Source of the DNA: Xiphydria camelus
Taxonomy: Eukaryota; Arthropoda; Insecta; Hymenoptera; Xiphydriidae
Direction of reading: 5' to 3'
NCBI GenBank assembly: GCA_963678675.1
Contig: OY783199.1
Coordinates: forward strand, 17,194,348 to 17,258,347
DNA: 64,000 nt
Shown: piece by piece, positions 48,061 through 60,548 of the stretch
Layout: each line of letters begins with the position of its first letter
How positions within the stretch are numbered: position 1 is the first letter of the stretch
Notes under the pieces: generated by a model
The model's input: only the letters and a program-made list of their open reading frames with translations
What the model was told of the DNA's origin: nothing
Database searches by the model: none
Translations under genes and position numbers: made by a program

Positions 48061-50469
48061 TTTTATGAACGGAATGAGATTTTTGTTTTTTTTTTTAAAT
48101 TGGTAACGAAAGGAGATAGAAAAATGAGTTTGGCCGTTGAATAGGGTGGAGGATAATGAATGCTCCGGGTTTAGTACACGTTTCATGGAGTCGAATCAAG
48201 CAGCGGAATTCGAAAGACTGTTTTAATCATTAAGAGAATGACGTGTCAAATTTAGCGACGAGTTGAAGAGAAATGCATAAACGCGCGTATAATTAAGTCC
48301 GTCTGGACGGAATGAGAGGGTAATTTTGGATGTTTTTCACCGTCGAGGTTTTCTTGAGGGAAATATCGTGCTGTACCGCGCTTCCATCATCCTCGGATCT
48401 CCAGTTCCTTTCTCACTTTTCAAACGTCTGTAAATAATTGTCGAGGCTTCACATCACTTTTTCATTTCCGTTCGCTCGTCTTCCTTCGAAATTCTAATAG
48501 TTCCCCTGGGAAATATCGTCTTCCCCTTCCTAGGATGTTTCTTTTATCTCGATTTGGAAGACGTTTAAATTCCATTAAAAGTTAAAGTTGGGTAGCCCCT
48601 TTGGTTATTCTTTTTAGAGCATTTTTTAAAATTAAAAACAGATTCTAAAGTAGAGGAAGGAGTAATATTGGCCCCTGATTACCGCAGTAAATAATTGGTA
48701 CGAGGGGCTAATTCCAAGGTTCTTATATTACCACCTCCCCCCTTATTTAATTCAGATCGATATCCTTTAAAACTCAATTCGCAGGAATACTCGTATATTT
48801 ACATCCCTGCGGAATAGAACGAGCTGATCGACGAATATGATAGCATCCGACTTGATGTGGTACAAACCGAATGGTGATGTTGCGAGGCTTTTTTACTCGG
48901 TAACATCGGGGTTTTCTTTTTAAGAGAAAAAACCTCTTTTCCTCTCTCATCTCATATATTCGCGGTTATACATTTCCCGTGGGAAATTCGGTCGTCTAGG
49001 ATGCTGTAGATGCAAATATATTCGCAGATACTTCGCGATGCACCAATTTTAATTTATGCAGTATTAGTTAGGTTGTAGTTTGTTTGATAAACATATATAA
49101 TAGCGTATTATATGATGCGTATACGGAAGGGCCGGAGGGCGCAGAGTTTTTTAAAACCTGATAAAATCAGTTTATTAATTTTCTTTTAAATATAATTTTC
49201 TTTTAGTCGTCATTGGGGATAGCTTTTATTTATTACTTTTATGCTGTAGGTAGAGACATTATTTTTTATAGGGTCGGTCACAGATTCGAATTTGATAGAC
49301 GAACGTGATAGTATATAACGTACGTATGGAAAAAACGAATCGTAACAGTGCAGGGCTCTTTAATAATCTGGTGTAATCAGATTTCTTGTTTCTTCTCTTT
49401 TTTTTTACTTCGGATCAGTGCATTCGATATAATAATTTCTTTCCCGGAAATCGAACGTATCTGGAATTCCGTATAAGACGTAAACGTGGTACGTGACTTT
49501 TGCGATATTGACTTTAGGTGGGAAACAACCACTGATACCGATCGATCGGCTCCCAATTACAGGATATCGACGAAGCGTGGAGGTTCTCGTGCGCGCGGCA
49601 AAATCTGGCTGTACAATCGCCACGTATTTCTCGGTTAAACACAGTTTGTACATAGTGCATTTACTTTAAATGTATATTTTAATACGTATCGGCTTGTAAT
49701 CGAGTGTATCTTTTCGACATTTTCCTCGCCATAACCCATGTATGATTTCTGTGCGTAAACAATTACGGCGCAAAAGTTCGCCTTGTTTCTATAACGTTGT
49801 AACGGACAAAAAAAGTGCATAGTATTATAGTATGCTATTATACGCAATAGCGATGTTCCTATTTTACGTTTATTTTATACCTAAATGTTCCGATAATAAA
49901 CGAACACTTTTTGTTGCCTATAAGCAACCCGTTTTATCTTTACGAAGATCTCGCGATCCTGCGGATAAATAATCGGGATAGACGATGGGGACTATGCATG
50001 ATCGAAGTCAGAGTCTAATTTAAATGTGGTTTCACATGAATCGGATGATGAACAAATGATACTCGTGTTTGCTTTAAATTCGGATGTACTTTCTACAGGT
50101 TTTACAGTGTGTCCCTATTTACCCTAAAAGTGCTCTTTTTTAGCACCGTAGCCTAAAAGTACCCTAATATTTTGAAATATCCGTAAAAGCACCTTTATTT
50201 AAATAATGTGAACGAGGATGTAAGGTACGAGCTAAATGAGGTCTTTAAGTCGTCTTCAAGACATCTTATGTGCCATTTTTAGAAGACTTTTAGACATGCC
50301 TTGTCTTAAAGATATCTTTCAATGGCAAGAGTAGTCCAAAAGTGGATCATAAGACGTCTTGAATATGTATTTTAGCTCTGTACTGTCTGGAATATTCTTA
50401 CATTCACATAAAGTTGAACTACATATGTTTAACTCTTATCAACTGAGTTGAGCTTATACATACTAATTA
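48061..50469. other. No gene supported
   Basis: AT-rich, short open frames only; three minus-strand frames near 49.4-49.85 kb lack splice or domain support. Confidence 0.35.
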
Positions 50470-51071
50470 CACAGGTTTACAAAAAAAAAAAGTCCGGACT
50501 ATTTGACCGGACCATGGTATTCCGAGGTATTTTTGCGTCCTGAATCCGATCCCGAGGTCATCTGAGCCACATCACGTCAGAAAAACGAGATTTCGAAATA
50601 AATAAATAAGGAAATGGGACTGCCCTGAGCAGCACCCAGAGCATGACTCCAAGGTTCTAAGGCCATTAGGGTCAGTGCTGGGTCCACTGTCAATATGTCA
50701 CAGTGAACGGATCGCCGGAATTGGATGCCTTGACAGGGAGATCGTAATCCGCGAGATACAACGATCATGGCAACATTTTATCCACTGGGGTGGTTCTGTG
50801 ATAGTCCCGGACGAGATTTAGAACTCCATTCCAATGTTTGGAAGGTATTCAAGACCTAAACAGCTACCCTCCAACTCAACAGGTCGCTTGAGAAATTGTC
50901 CCGGGTCCAGTTCCAAAAAATGGTCATTTTAACTTCTAAATGACCTTGAAATCTCATTTTTCCTGACGTGATGGGGCTCAGATGACCTCGGGATCGGATT
51001 CAGGACGCAAAAATACCTCGGAATACCATGGTCCGGTCAAATAGTCCGGACTTTTTTTTTGTAAACCTGTG
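50470..51071. mobile_element. 602-bp inverted-repeat element with TTA duplication
   Basis: Arms of about 120 bp start CACAGGTTTAC and include AGTCCGGACTATTTGACCGG and GAGGTATTTTTGCGTCCTG; TTA flanks both ends. The unpaired middle (about 360 bp) has no convincing open frame. Confidence 0.8.
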
Positions 51072-52027
51072 TTATATAAAGCACAGGTTGATATTGTTAT
51101 AAAACGTGTAATGGATATTTCACGTTTACATCTACAAGAATTATTTTTATTGCCAAAAAGTTTTTTTTTACTATCAGTGTACCTGCGGTTGTTATTTTAT
51201 ATTCTTGTTAAATGTACAAGTTATATTTAAACAAAACTGCACTTAACTACTGTGTAGAAAGAAAGTACAGGAAGAATATATATATTATACACAAAAAGAG
51301 CCTAAAAAAGTTCAAAACTTAGCAGAAACTAAGTTGATCTTATTTTTAGACCTGTTTGTTTAATAGGTATACGTTCTTATACTTTGAAAGATGATTGCAT
51401 ATTTTATTATTGGCAGTGTACCTTGTTTTGTCCCTATTTCGGGAAAAAAATTTATAAAGACAAATAAAGACTCACGCGTATGCATGCCCGACAAGAATGC
51501 GCGCCGGGTATTGCTCCTGATGGGTTCAGCCGCGTATCGGATATCGGAAGCTGCATATTGCGCGTGGCAAATTCCCACTGTATTCAGGATTCGCCGTCGG
51601 GTCGTTTCGACGTGCAGTATCGTTCGCATCGCTGATTCGCGCGTCGATTTGACTTCCGGCTCGGTGAGCCGGAATTCAGATTTTTTTTTGTTAAATACCG
51701 CGACCTATGCGCGTTTATTATTCCAACGTTCGCGGCAATTGGGACGTGGAAATTGTGCATTAAAAAGTATTATAACGCGTCGCTAACCGCGCGCCGTGGG
51801 GTTGAGTGATTTGCAGTTGCGTCGATGAAATTGCGGTTTGTACGATTACACAGTCTGAGTCCGTTTTATAATATTAATGTTTTTTATGCAGCTGTACAGA
51901 GCAATTTCGATCTAAGAATATATTTGCTTCAATCAACGAGCGAAGCTCGAGTCAAATGTATCACGCTATGCGACGATCGACTGAATGAATGAATTAATCA
52001 CGGATTCTAGCAGAATGCATGCAATTA

Positions 52028-52702
52028 CACTGGTCAACAAAATTACATTTTTTTTCTGTTACACGAACCAGACCAGGTGATTCTTATAGATTTATGTGCG
52101 CTAAAAACAAATCTGACTCTTAAATTTACGTATCACGTCAGGATTTTGAAATACTTGAGGTTAAATATACGAAAACCGGCGATTTTGGCCATATTCACGG
52201 GTCTATTACAATGAAACTAAAAACTGTTTCTTAATTGCACTTACAGCATTTGAAAGTGTCATTTTTGAACTTTTCAATACATTACTTGATTGTTCCTAAA
52301 CGATTTTACAAAGCCAAATTTCAGTACGACAAGTCGATCGTTTAGGTCCACCGCACCACGCGCCTGATACATTTAGACGCGTGGCGCGGTGGACCTAAAC
52401 GATCGACTTGTCGTATTGAAATTTGGCTTTGTAAAATCGTTTAGGAACAATCAAGTAATGTATTGAAAAGTTCAAAAACGACACTTTCAAATGCTGTAAG
52501 TGCAATTAAGAAACATTTGTTAGTTTAATTGTAATAGACCCGTGAATATGGCCAAAATCGCCTGTTTTCGTATATTTAACCTCAAGTATTTCAAAATCCT
52601 GACGCGATACGCAAATTTGAGAGTCAGATTCGTTTTTAGCGCACATAAATCTATAAGAATCACCTGGTCTGGTTCGTGTAACAAAATCACTGTTGACCAG
52701 TG
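52028..52702. mobile_element. 675-bp foldback element with arms of about 325 bp and TTA duplication
   Basis: CACTGGTCAAC at the left and GTTGACCAGTG at the right, TTA on both sides. The two arms pair almost base for base over their whole length around a loop near 52362-52376 (CGCGCCTGATACATTTAG). CAC ends with 3-bp duplication fit CMC/EnSpm-type or Harbinger-type transposons. Confidence 0.8.
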
Positions 52703-52846
52703 TTATCAGAGAATTTGGTAGATTATAGAAAACTGAGGGAAAAATATGGGATTATTTTACTATTTCGTTCATTTATCCCATTTTAATCAGCACATCTGTA
52801 AGTGTCGGGGCAATCTTGCCATTTAAAATAACTGGAAAGCTGTCTC

Positions 52847-52876
52847 GACCACGTGATCAACCTTAGTCACGTGGTC
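52847..52876. repeat. Hairpin with two CACGTG cores
   Basis: GACCACGTGATC and GTCACGTGGTC in inverse, 7-base centre. Could be a bHLH-type binding pair or chance. Confidence 0.35.
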
Positions 52877-52999
52877 AGCGACGCAACCTAACCTGAATCC
52901 CTTGGCGCCAGTACAGTGACCGCCGCGCCGGTGAAATTGCCAGAGAATTTAAATCCGGGACGTTCGAGATTGTTTCGTAAAAAGGTGTTGATAGCTTTT

Positions 53000-53211
53000 T
53001 GTTTACGAATCAAATCACGCCATTCGAGTATTTCACTTCCGCGCGTAACGTTGTACGCGATAAACGTCTGGCCGCTTTCGGCGCTCTGCGTTGTATCGAG
53101 CTCGTGTTCCCGGTGTTGAAACAGGAACCGGAAAGAACTTAAGATAGTTGCCGCTCGGGATCGACGCGTCACGCGATGTAAACAGTGGAATAGTATAGGA
53201 ACGGTGTACAT
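53000..53211 (-). CDS. Doubtful ORF in a GC-rich block
   Basis: A 107-residue minus-strand frame spans about 52888-53211 and contains GSEILEWRDLIRKQKAINTF and LRNNLERPGFKFSGNFTG. A possible donor (CAG-GTTAGG) ends it. An open frame on the opposite strand overlaps, so it may be a leader exon or chance. Confidence 0.15.
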
Positions 53212-53739
53212 AGTTTTCCGTGTGTTACGTGCTCCGTGGTGGTTGATGAATACGATTAGTGACCGAAAATGTATGCGTTTCGTTGAGGAAAGGATTATTC
53301 GTAATGATGGGCGATGAAGAGACGATCTGCGAGACGCGCAGGAAAGGGAAACCGTTATCGTGATTCTGCTCCTGGGAGGTTATACGCGAGTGCTGATTTT
53401 GTGAGTACGTCACGTATGATAATATCTCGTACATGCAATTGCGAAGGCAATATTTACTACTTATTGTAGTTTTATGATAATTTGAGAGCGATTATTGAAT
53501 GAAGGAACTCGCTCTGGAGAGGGTACAAATGATTGACATTATTATTGCGATCATCGGCGTGTCTCTTTGTTAAATATGCGCGCGAATAATAAGAGCGGGC
53601 GGTGCGTGCGATTTAGATTATTATGGAAAATACTTTGTTTTACGGGTCCATGCTACATGACCATGGTGTACCATTCAAAACTCAAAATTGACAACGTACT
53701 TTATGGAATTTTGAAAATGGTACAATCATTGTTCATTTA

Positions 53740-54430
53740 TTATGGTTTTTCTCAGAAATTCGCCGATATCTCAATGTTCATTTGAGAGTTCCTCAATAAA
53801 TCGGTAATTTTTGGAATCAGCACGACAAAAATACGTCGAATAGAATAGTTTAGAGTTCGATTCTAGGAAATTTGATTTTTTCCAAAAATCGAAATCTCCA
53901 ATCCAGCCTATCTTATGCATTTTTTCGCGTTGATTACAAAAATCACAGTTATTGGGTCGATATCTCAAAGGAAATATAAAATATAAGTGATTTTATGTGT
54001 AAGAAAATTATTTTTTCAAAAAAAAAAATAGCTATTTCGGTGTTCCTTGGAGATTTGCTAAATAAATCGGCGATTTTTGAAATTAGCATGAAATAATACA
54101 TTGAATAGGGTAGTCCAGATAGCGATTCCAGAGAACTCAATTTTTGCCAAAAATCGAAATCTCTATAATCGATTGCTAGACCAGCCCATCTTATTCATTT
54201 TTTCGCGTTGATTACAAAAATCACAGTTATTCGGTCGATATCTCAAAGAAAATATTAGATATGAGTGATTTTATGTATAGGTAAGAACATTATTTTTTCA
54301 CAAAAAATCATTGATATCTCGATGTTCCTTTGAAATTCCATTAATAAATCCATAATTTTTGGAATTGGTATGAAAAAATACGACGGATATGTGATCAATA
54401 TCCACTTCGAGACATCCGAAAAGAAAGTTA
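53740..54430 (+). repeat. Two to three diverged copies of family L
   Basis: CCAAAAATCGAAATCTC, TCGCGTTGATTACAAAAATC, TCGATATCTCAAAG and GTGATTTTATGTRTA repeat with a period near 260 bp. The same word order as 25.6-26.1 kb marks one dispersed family. Confidence 0.6.
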
Positions 54431-56293
54431 CGACAGCTTTACTCATGTCTTTTATATTCGCATTTTATTTTCTCTTAATGGTTATCCCCAAAAGAGATGC
54501 TTTACGTCTCGCCACGATGTCAATCGCAATTTCTTCGACGATTTACCGGCGATCGATCGTCGAGATATACCCACGTAGGTATATGTATAAAGGTGCGCGT
54601 GCACTTTGCCGGATGGAATCTCGCTATCGCCAGGAGTCGTTAATTTTTATGCCGGCTGACGAGGGATGAAGAGAGAGGAAATTGGAGAAGGAAAGCTTTT
54701 TTTCGCGTCGTCGGCTAAGTCTATTAAATTTTTATTTTTCAACGAGCTTTCAGCTTCACGTTATACCATACCGAGGTACAGGGCTCGTGGTACGCGATAA
54801 AAGTTTCCTGCACGTTGTCGCATCGGTGATGCATTGATTGGTCCTCGGTAAATTGTGACGTTGATTATGAATTATACTTTTTTTCTAAAGCCCGAAGCGA
54901 GTAAATGGATTATAATTGCCACTTTATATTTCTTCCGTCGTCCTTTATTAATTTATCGCCGCAGATCAATTTGCGACATCGTCTGGCTTAATAATACATA
55001 TATAGTGGCTACTCAACTGGAAAACCGGGAAATGTCAGGGAATTAGATCGGCCAGGAAAATGTCAGGGAATTTTTCGGTGGTCAGGGAATTTTTGATATT
55101 ATAGATCCAGAAGGATTTGGAGATTCTTCTCTTTAATTATTTTATGTTAAATTTACAGTAACTTCGATTAAAATTATTATGTAATGTAGCAGTAATATGC
55201 TACTGAAATATGGAGAAAACTTATCCATGTATTACCTATATTAAAAAATTATAATTTATGTAAGTACAGCCAACTCTGCATTTATATTGTTTTCATACTC
55301 ATGAATGTAATTCAAATAAACGCTTACGTGATAAGTGATAACTGATAACGTAGCAACCTATTTCAGGATTATTCAGTATACACGTATAATAATTTTGACG
55401 TGTCAATTTTATCCCTCAACCGATTATCGTTAAAAAATATGAAATATTTCTATCAAGGCAAACAAGTAAGCATTTTTTTGTACACATAAATATTAATTAT
55501 ATTATTGCAGCATTTCAATTGTTTCTTCACATTTTGCAAATTAAAGCGCCAGGGAAAATAAGTGACTTCAGTCAGGGAAATCGGGAAAAGTGAGGGAATT
55601 TTATGAGCGGAATTGATTGGCCACCCTCTAATGCCATTCCATGCGTCCGATCGGCCTTCAGTTGTTGAGTGCGATTGGTAGCATCGCGTAGAATAATAAT
55701 TGCCTCGGAGATTCATTCGATTTCGCTCTTCCGCGTCGACTGTACATCAATTTCCATTTGCCCCGCGCACGGAAAAGTTATTACGCGCACGCCTCTTCGG
55801 ATTGCCGCGAAGCCCTTGAAATGGCTTGGGGGGAATGACGACAAATGCAGAGAATTGCATTAAAGATGAAAGGCCGTTGAAAATAAAATTTTCGATTAAT
55901 TTTCTCATCGGTTTTTCCCCGCGGAGAAAATTCGCGTAGTTATATACCTGCGTGTCTCTTCGGATTACGTATCCGGAAGACCTTAAAATGATCCGAGGGA
56001 GCGTTCGACGAATGCAGAGGTACGCATTAAAGACGAAAGGCCGTTTTGATTAAAACTGCCGATTAATTTTCTCGGGAACTTCGTCGTCCCACGCGACGAC
56101 TAAAAAGATCGCCGGATATAAATCTTACGTGATATTAATGTCATCAATTTCTAAAGTCGAGTTCGCCAAAATTCTCCTTGATCTACGTCCTTTAATTTAC
56201 GGAGGGAAATATTTACGGTATATAGTAGCAATGATTACAGCTGATGTTGCCATAAAATTTCCTTAGAATTCATTTCTTCTTACCATTATTTCA
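54431..56293. other. No gene supported
   Basis: AT-rich. GTCAGGGAATTTTT-type words recur around 55040-55090 and 55570-55600, and CTCTTCGGATTRC with CGACGAATGCAGAG blocks recur near 55790 and 55960, hinting at decayed repeats. Confidence 0.3.
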
Positions 56294-56463
56294 CACTGAG
56301 AAGAATAACTTGGTTAAAATGATAAAACGTATCTGGTTAAACGAGTTTAGTTATTCTAACTACATATTTAGTAATTTAACTACACGTCCAGTCATTTTCA
56401 CCAGAAAATGGTCAGTTTAACGAAACAGACGGAGAATCCATATTTCACCAAACGGTCTAGTTA
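56294..56463. mobile_element. Family A MITE, truncated
   Basis: CACTGAGAAGAATAACTTGG then GGTCAGTTTAACGAAACAGA and ATATTTCACCAAACGG. It is cut off at a second terminus, CACGGAGAAAAAAGG, at 56464. Confidence 0.6.
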
Positions 56464-56603
56464 CACGGAGAAAAAAGGATTAGTAAAAAATCATGGGAAA
56501 ACTAAAAATCATCGTAAACTTGAAAATAAAATATATTGGAAGTAACCTCATAAGTATAGTTTGATTTGGGATGTTTTATGACTGCTACCGCATCTATCAG
56601 CTA

Positions 56604-56851
56604 CACAGAGAAAAAAAGAATTAATTGAATCCACTCTGAACATTATTCGCGGGGTCGCAACTAATTATTTATTTATATCAATGAAATGTTTTAACACATC
56701 AATTAGATATGTGAACCATATGAAATAGCATGTGACTGCAAGGAAGAAATATCAAATTAATGTGAAAAAAGATCTAATTGATCTAAATAAATAATTACTT
56801 GCGGCCCCACAAGGAATATTTAGTAGATCCAACTAATTCTTTTTCTCTGTG
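56604..56851. mobile_element. Family C MITE, copy 2
   Basis: CACAGAGAAAAAAAGAATTA to TTCTTTTTCTCTGTG; arms share GGAATATTTAGTAGATCC / GGTCGCAACTAATTATTTA boxes. TA precedes the left end. Confidence 0.7.
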
Positions 56852-58291
56852 TGTATAATATCTGTTTTTCCCGTGTACATATTATGGTCTTTCGGAGCGA
56901 CGTCATTATTTTTCCCCGAGCATCGACCATGTCGTTTCCTTCGGTCCATTTATATAGAGGACCATCATCCGGAAGGACCGTCCCTTCCGGGAACGTATGC
57001 TTCGTTATATCGGCTCTCTTCCTTTCTATAGCAGTTGTTATTTATACGAGTTCGAGGCTTATAAGGCTTCGATACCTATTTCCGCGACTTCGTTTCGGTT
57101 CATTTCGGTCGAATACACTGTGTGTCGCGTCGCATCTGCGATTCGCGGGAGATTTGTACCGGTATGAACTTTTCCGTTGGAGAATTATGGCATTGCGGGA
57201 GAGTTTCGTGCACGAGGGGGTGATTCTGAATAGGGTTGACGCGGGATGTTCTTCCGAATGGTGTATTTCGTGCGGTTCATGTTCGATACCCTTGGCTTGG
57301 GACGTTCTCCTTCAGGAAGTTTCATTTCCTTTTTGTCCTTAATGTGTGGACCCGTGTGGAGAGACTCTGCTGAAATATTTCTCCTACTCGCGATCAGGTC
57401 TTTTTTAAATATGAGATTTCTTGCAGCTGAGGACTGAATTATTTTTTCTTATAATATAATCGTAACTTTATGCTCAGTACATGCTTTATTCGGTTTCTCA
57501 GTTGTGATTTATACAAATTGTATTTAATTTAATAATTATTCGAATTCTTTTTTTCTACTTAGTTTATGCAATTTATATAGTTGGAGCTGAGCTGCTACTT
57601 CTTTTTCCTAACTCTGATTTGTACTACTTATTATTACAGCGATGTTTTTTTATTCAGCTAAATTTTAAAGTGCATATTCCGATATTTAAAAAATCGAATT
57701 TGAGATCACAATAGTAATTTTTCATGGTAATCCCCGAAGAGGATTTAAATTAAATCGGGATATTTAATTTCATGGGTTTGCAATTTATTAATGATGAAAC
57801 GTTTAAAACTCTACGAGCCAAGAAAAACGAGCTGTAAATATAAATGACATTCGCTCTTGGTATACGATCGTTTTTCCGGAAACATGAAAAATATTCGCTA
57901 ATGAAAGTCCTGTAACTCATTAACGATTTTTCCTGGCGATATTAATTAATCTTCTTCGAATTTGAACATCCGTCCGCTGTGCGAGCGCGCCATCGAAGTC
58001 TCGGCCGCGGCGTCTTAATGATATCCCAACGCGGTGGTTCTGTCATTACGCTAGAACCCCCCATCCATTAATTAGCGTATCGCGATGGTGCGTAAAAACA
58101 ATTATTACCGCCCACGCCGTGCCGTTCGGACGCGCGTAACTCTTCGTTACGCCGTGTCAGGTCGTTCCGCGCGAACTTACCAGTAGTCGTTACTTACTCG
58201 CGTCCCCCGCGTGAAAAAGAATTGCTTCGTGTAGCTTTCCTCGTATGTAGGGTGCCTTCGGGGATCGTACGACACGCTGTAAGGATTGCTA
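56852..58291. other. No gene supported
   Basis: A 163-codon plus-strand frame starts at the edge of a MITE (56851) and ends at 57342; Ser/Arg/Cys-rich with one hydrophobic stretch, no family resemblance. Confidence 0.3.
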
Positions 58292-58330
58292 CACTGAAAG
58301 AAATGTTTAGGTCGCACAGCAATTAGTATA

Positions 58331-58565
58331 CTGCCCAACTATGGAGAGAGGCAGTAACTGCTAACCGACAAACTTGTGGAAAATCAACTGTAACTTTGAT
58401 GCCTTTAGCCGAAGAGTTTCCAAGACAGATTACTAATGAAGCCTAGCTTTAACACTAAAAAAGGGTACAAAATTTGCGTACAAAATGATTCAAGATATTC
58501 AATGGTACCAAAAAACGCATCTCGGTTTGTTTTGCTAGTTACTGCCTTTCTCCATAGTTGGGCAG
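58331..58565. mobile_element. 235-bp MITE inserted at TATA
   Basis: CTGCCCAACTATGGAGAGAG and its complement at the right (CTCCATAGTTGGGCAG), with TATA on both sides. The paralogous copy at 8573 has the uninterrupted site. Confidence 0.8.
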
Positions 58566-58616
58566 TATAGGTCTGATAGCTAAGTTTTTCCAGGCTAAAA
58601 TACCTTGTGAATCAAA

Positions 58617-58826
58617 ACAAAATCCTGAATACGGTGACCAAATCATTTGGTGAAATATGGATTCTTTATTTGTTTGATTAAACCGACCACTTTTTCGTTG
58701 GAATAACTAAACGTTTGGTTGCAATAACCAAATATTTAGTTTAATTGATCAGTATTTTCGTTAGACTAAATAAACGCGTTTAATTAGATACGTTTTGTCA
58801 TTTTAACCTAATTATTTTTCTTATAC
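58617..58826. mobile_element. Family A fragment inside family I copy 2
   Basis: GGTGACCAAATCATTTGGTG then TTCGTTGGAATAACTAAACG and CCTAATTATTTTTCTTA: family A without its left end. Confidence 0.55.
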
Positions 58827-58860
58827 CGTAATATAGATAATATAGCAATACCAAATGTGA

Positions 58861-60077
58861 CAAGAGTAATACCCACACGGAACATATACGTATTATATAC
58901 GTATATTAGATATTTGCGATAGATGTATATACGTCTACAGGATATCTGCAGAAATATTTGGGAGGTATTTTTAATATGCGAATGTCCGCTTCATGTACGT
59001 ATAATATACGTATTTTATATATCCAGCAGATATATACATTACGTCCAGTAAATATACCATGAACAAAATATATACTTTCATTGTACATTTAATGAACATT
59101 TCATAAACATGACAGAATATCTATTAAATATTCATCGATATATTTTTAACATAAATTTAAGGACGATTTTCCGCTTTCTCCACATATAGCGAACGTATTT
59201 TACATGTTTGATAGATGTATATATTACGTCTTTTAGATACTTTGTAGACGAAAAGTAGACGAAAAAGTAGACGAAATATATATACGTATAAACATATATT
59301 AAATATAAAATAGCTATTTATTCTATATAATTAAATATCTATTAGATATCTATAAATGTGGTTTAAACGCATATTCAACAAATCATTTAATCTTTCAATC
59401 GTTCGATTTATTGTACCAAATACAGTAATGTTTTTTAAGTTTGAAACTTATAAATACTTAGAATCACATTTGTTCGTTATAATGGGTATTTTTTTCACAT
59501 AATAAACTCATTATAGCTAGATAGAAACTTAGTTAGGTTACGCTTTGGCTGAATATCAAATAAACTATTTATTAACAAGTTTTCTAGAAAACTTCTTAAT
59601 ATTTCTTTTTTTTTCTTTTGAACAAAATGAACACAAGTTGTCTTAACTAATTTGTAAGTATTTGGCAAAAAATAAAGCAAAAACTAAATATTTATTTCAA
59701 AGAAATTTCTTTTCTTTTAACTTGCTACTATTTATCACGAGCTTCTTTAACAATAACTAATTGTTACCTCATAATAGGCGTACTACGTATAACAATATAT
59801 ATATTGTGAGAAATAATGCTAAACTATATGGGAACTTTCTCACATTACGCTTCAAATTGAAATGAATTATTTGTTAATAAGCAATTCTTTAATACTTCTT
59901 TATATTTATTATATAGTGTTACTCTGTAAGTAAGTCTTTCTTGTACTTCTTGTTTCATAAATCAGCCTTCATTTTTGCATGGAAGAAAAACATTTGTAAA
60001 AACTAAATAAACTAAATATTTACTTGGAAAAAATAATTTTTCCCATAATCTGCTACCGACAATTACATTGCAATTGG
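58861..60077. other. Very AT-rich stretch downstream of the transposon genes
   Basis: Many TATACGTATA-type words, then two loosely similar blocks (about 59.5-59.75 and 59.85-60.06 kb) sharing AAAAACTAAATATTTA and TTTGTAAG. Possibly the transposon's terminal region. Confidence 0.3.
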
Positions 60078-60227
60078 TCCTAGGAATAACGATGTAACTC
60101 TTTTTCATTTCAAAAAATTGTGCCCATTCTTTTTTGGCTCCTGCAGCAATTACAATGTTATCAATCTAAATTAAGAAGAAAAAGATGCCAGCAGAGTTGC
60201 ATCGTTATTCCAAGAACTTGTCGAGTT
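60078..60227. repeat. Inverted repeat downstream of DUF4806-like gene
   Basis: CTAGGAATAACGATGTAACT pairs with GAGTTGCATCGTTATTCCAAG (right arm, about 20 bp). It could be subterminal sequence of the transposon carrying the two genes, whose left end I could not place. Confidence 0.4.
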
Positions 60228-60297
60228 TTATCTTAAAATAGAAATTAGCAGTAACAAAAAATGTAGCACTATTGCTAGGCGAAAAATGATGAGGATT

Positions 60298-60548
60298 TCA
60301 TTCAGCTGCCTCATCTATATCGAAATTATTATTTTGGTTGTCATGATGATCGACCAGTACTTGCCGAATCCCATCATTTTGGTCCTCGTTTTGATTTTCT
60401 TTATTTCCAACGTGTTCTTCGTCGAGAGGTTGCAATTGTTTTTCCTTCTTCTCGTTCTCAAAACGAGCTTTGGCTTGTCGAAACCATTCTTTTGTCCGAA
60501 ATTCGAACTTATGTTCGTCCATGTTAATGCATCGTGCGAGAAGAGATC
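60298..60548 (-). CDS. DUF4806-like gene, terminal exon
   Basis: Acceptor ATATTGCTTCAG; joins as R-SLLARCINMDEHKF, then TKEWFRQAKARFENEK. The tail is very acidic and Asn/Gln-rich and ends DIDEAAE-stop. Confidence 0.75.

Larger units (their letters stand above)
58292..58860. mobile_element. Family I element, copy 2, carrying two insertions
   Basis: CACTGAAAGAAATGTTTAGG and TCGCACAGCAATTAGTATA match copy 1 at 8573. It is split at TATA by a 235-bp element, and further on by a family A fragment (about 58617-58826), and resumes as AGCAATACCAAATGTGACA. Confidence 0.6.

Noticed and set aside
50603..50940. Coding potential in the centre of the 602-bp inverted-repeat element
   Set aside because: Only a 63-codon frame on the minus strand with no transposase motif.
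56851..57342. 163-codon plus-strand ORF, one of the longest in the window
   Set aside because: Its ATG lies at the end of a MITE. No domain, no splice context, and composition is skewed to Ser, Arg, Cys and Phe. Treated as chance.
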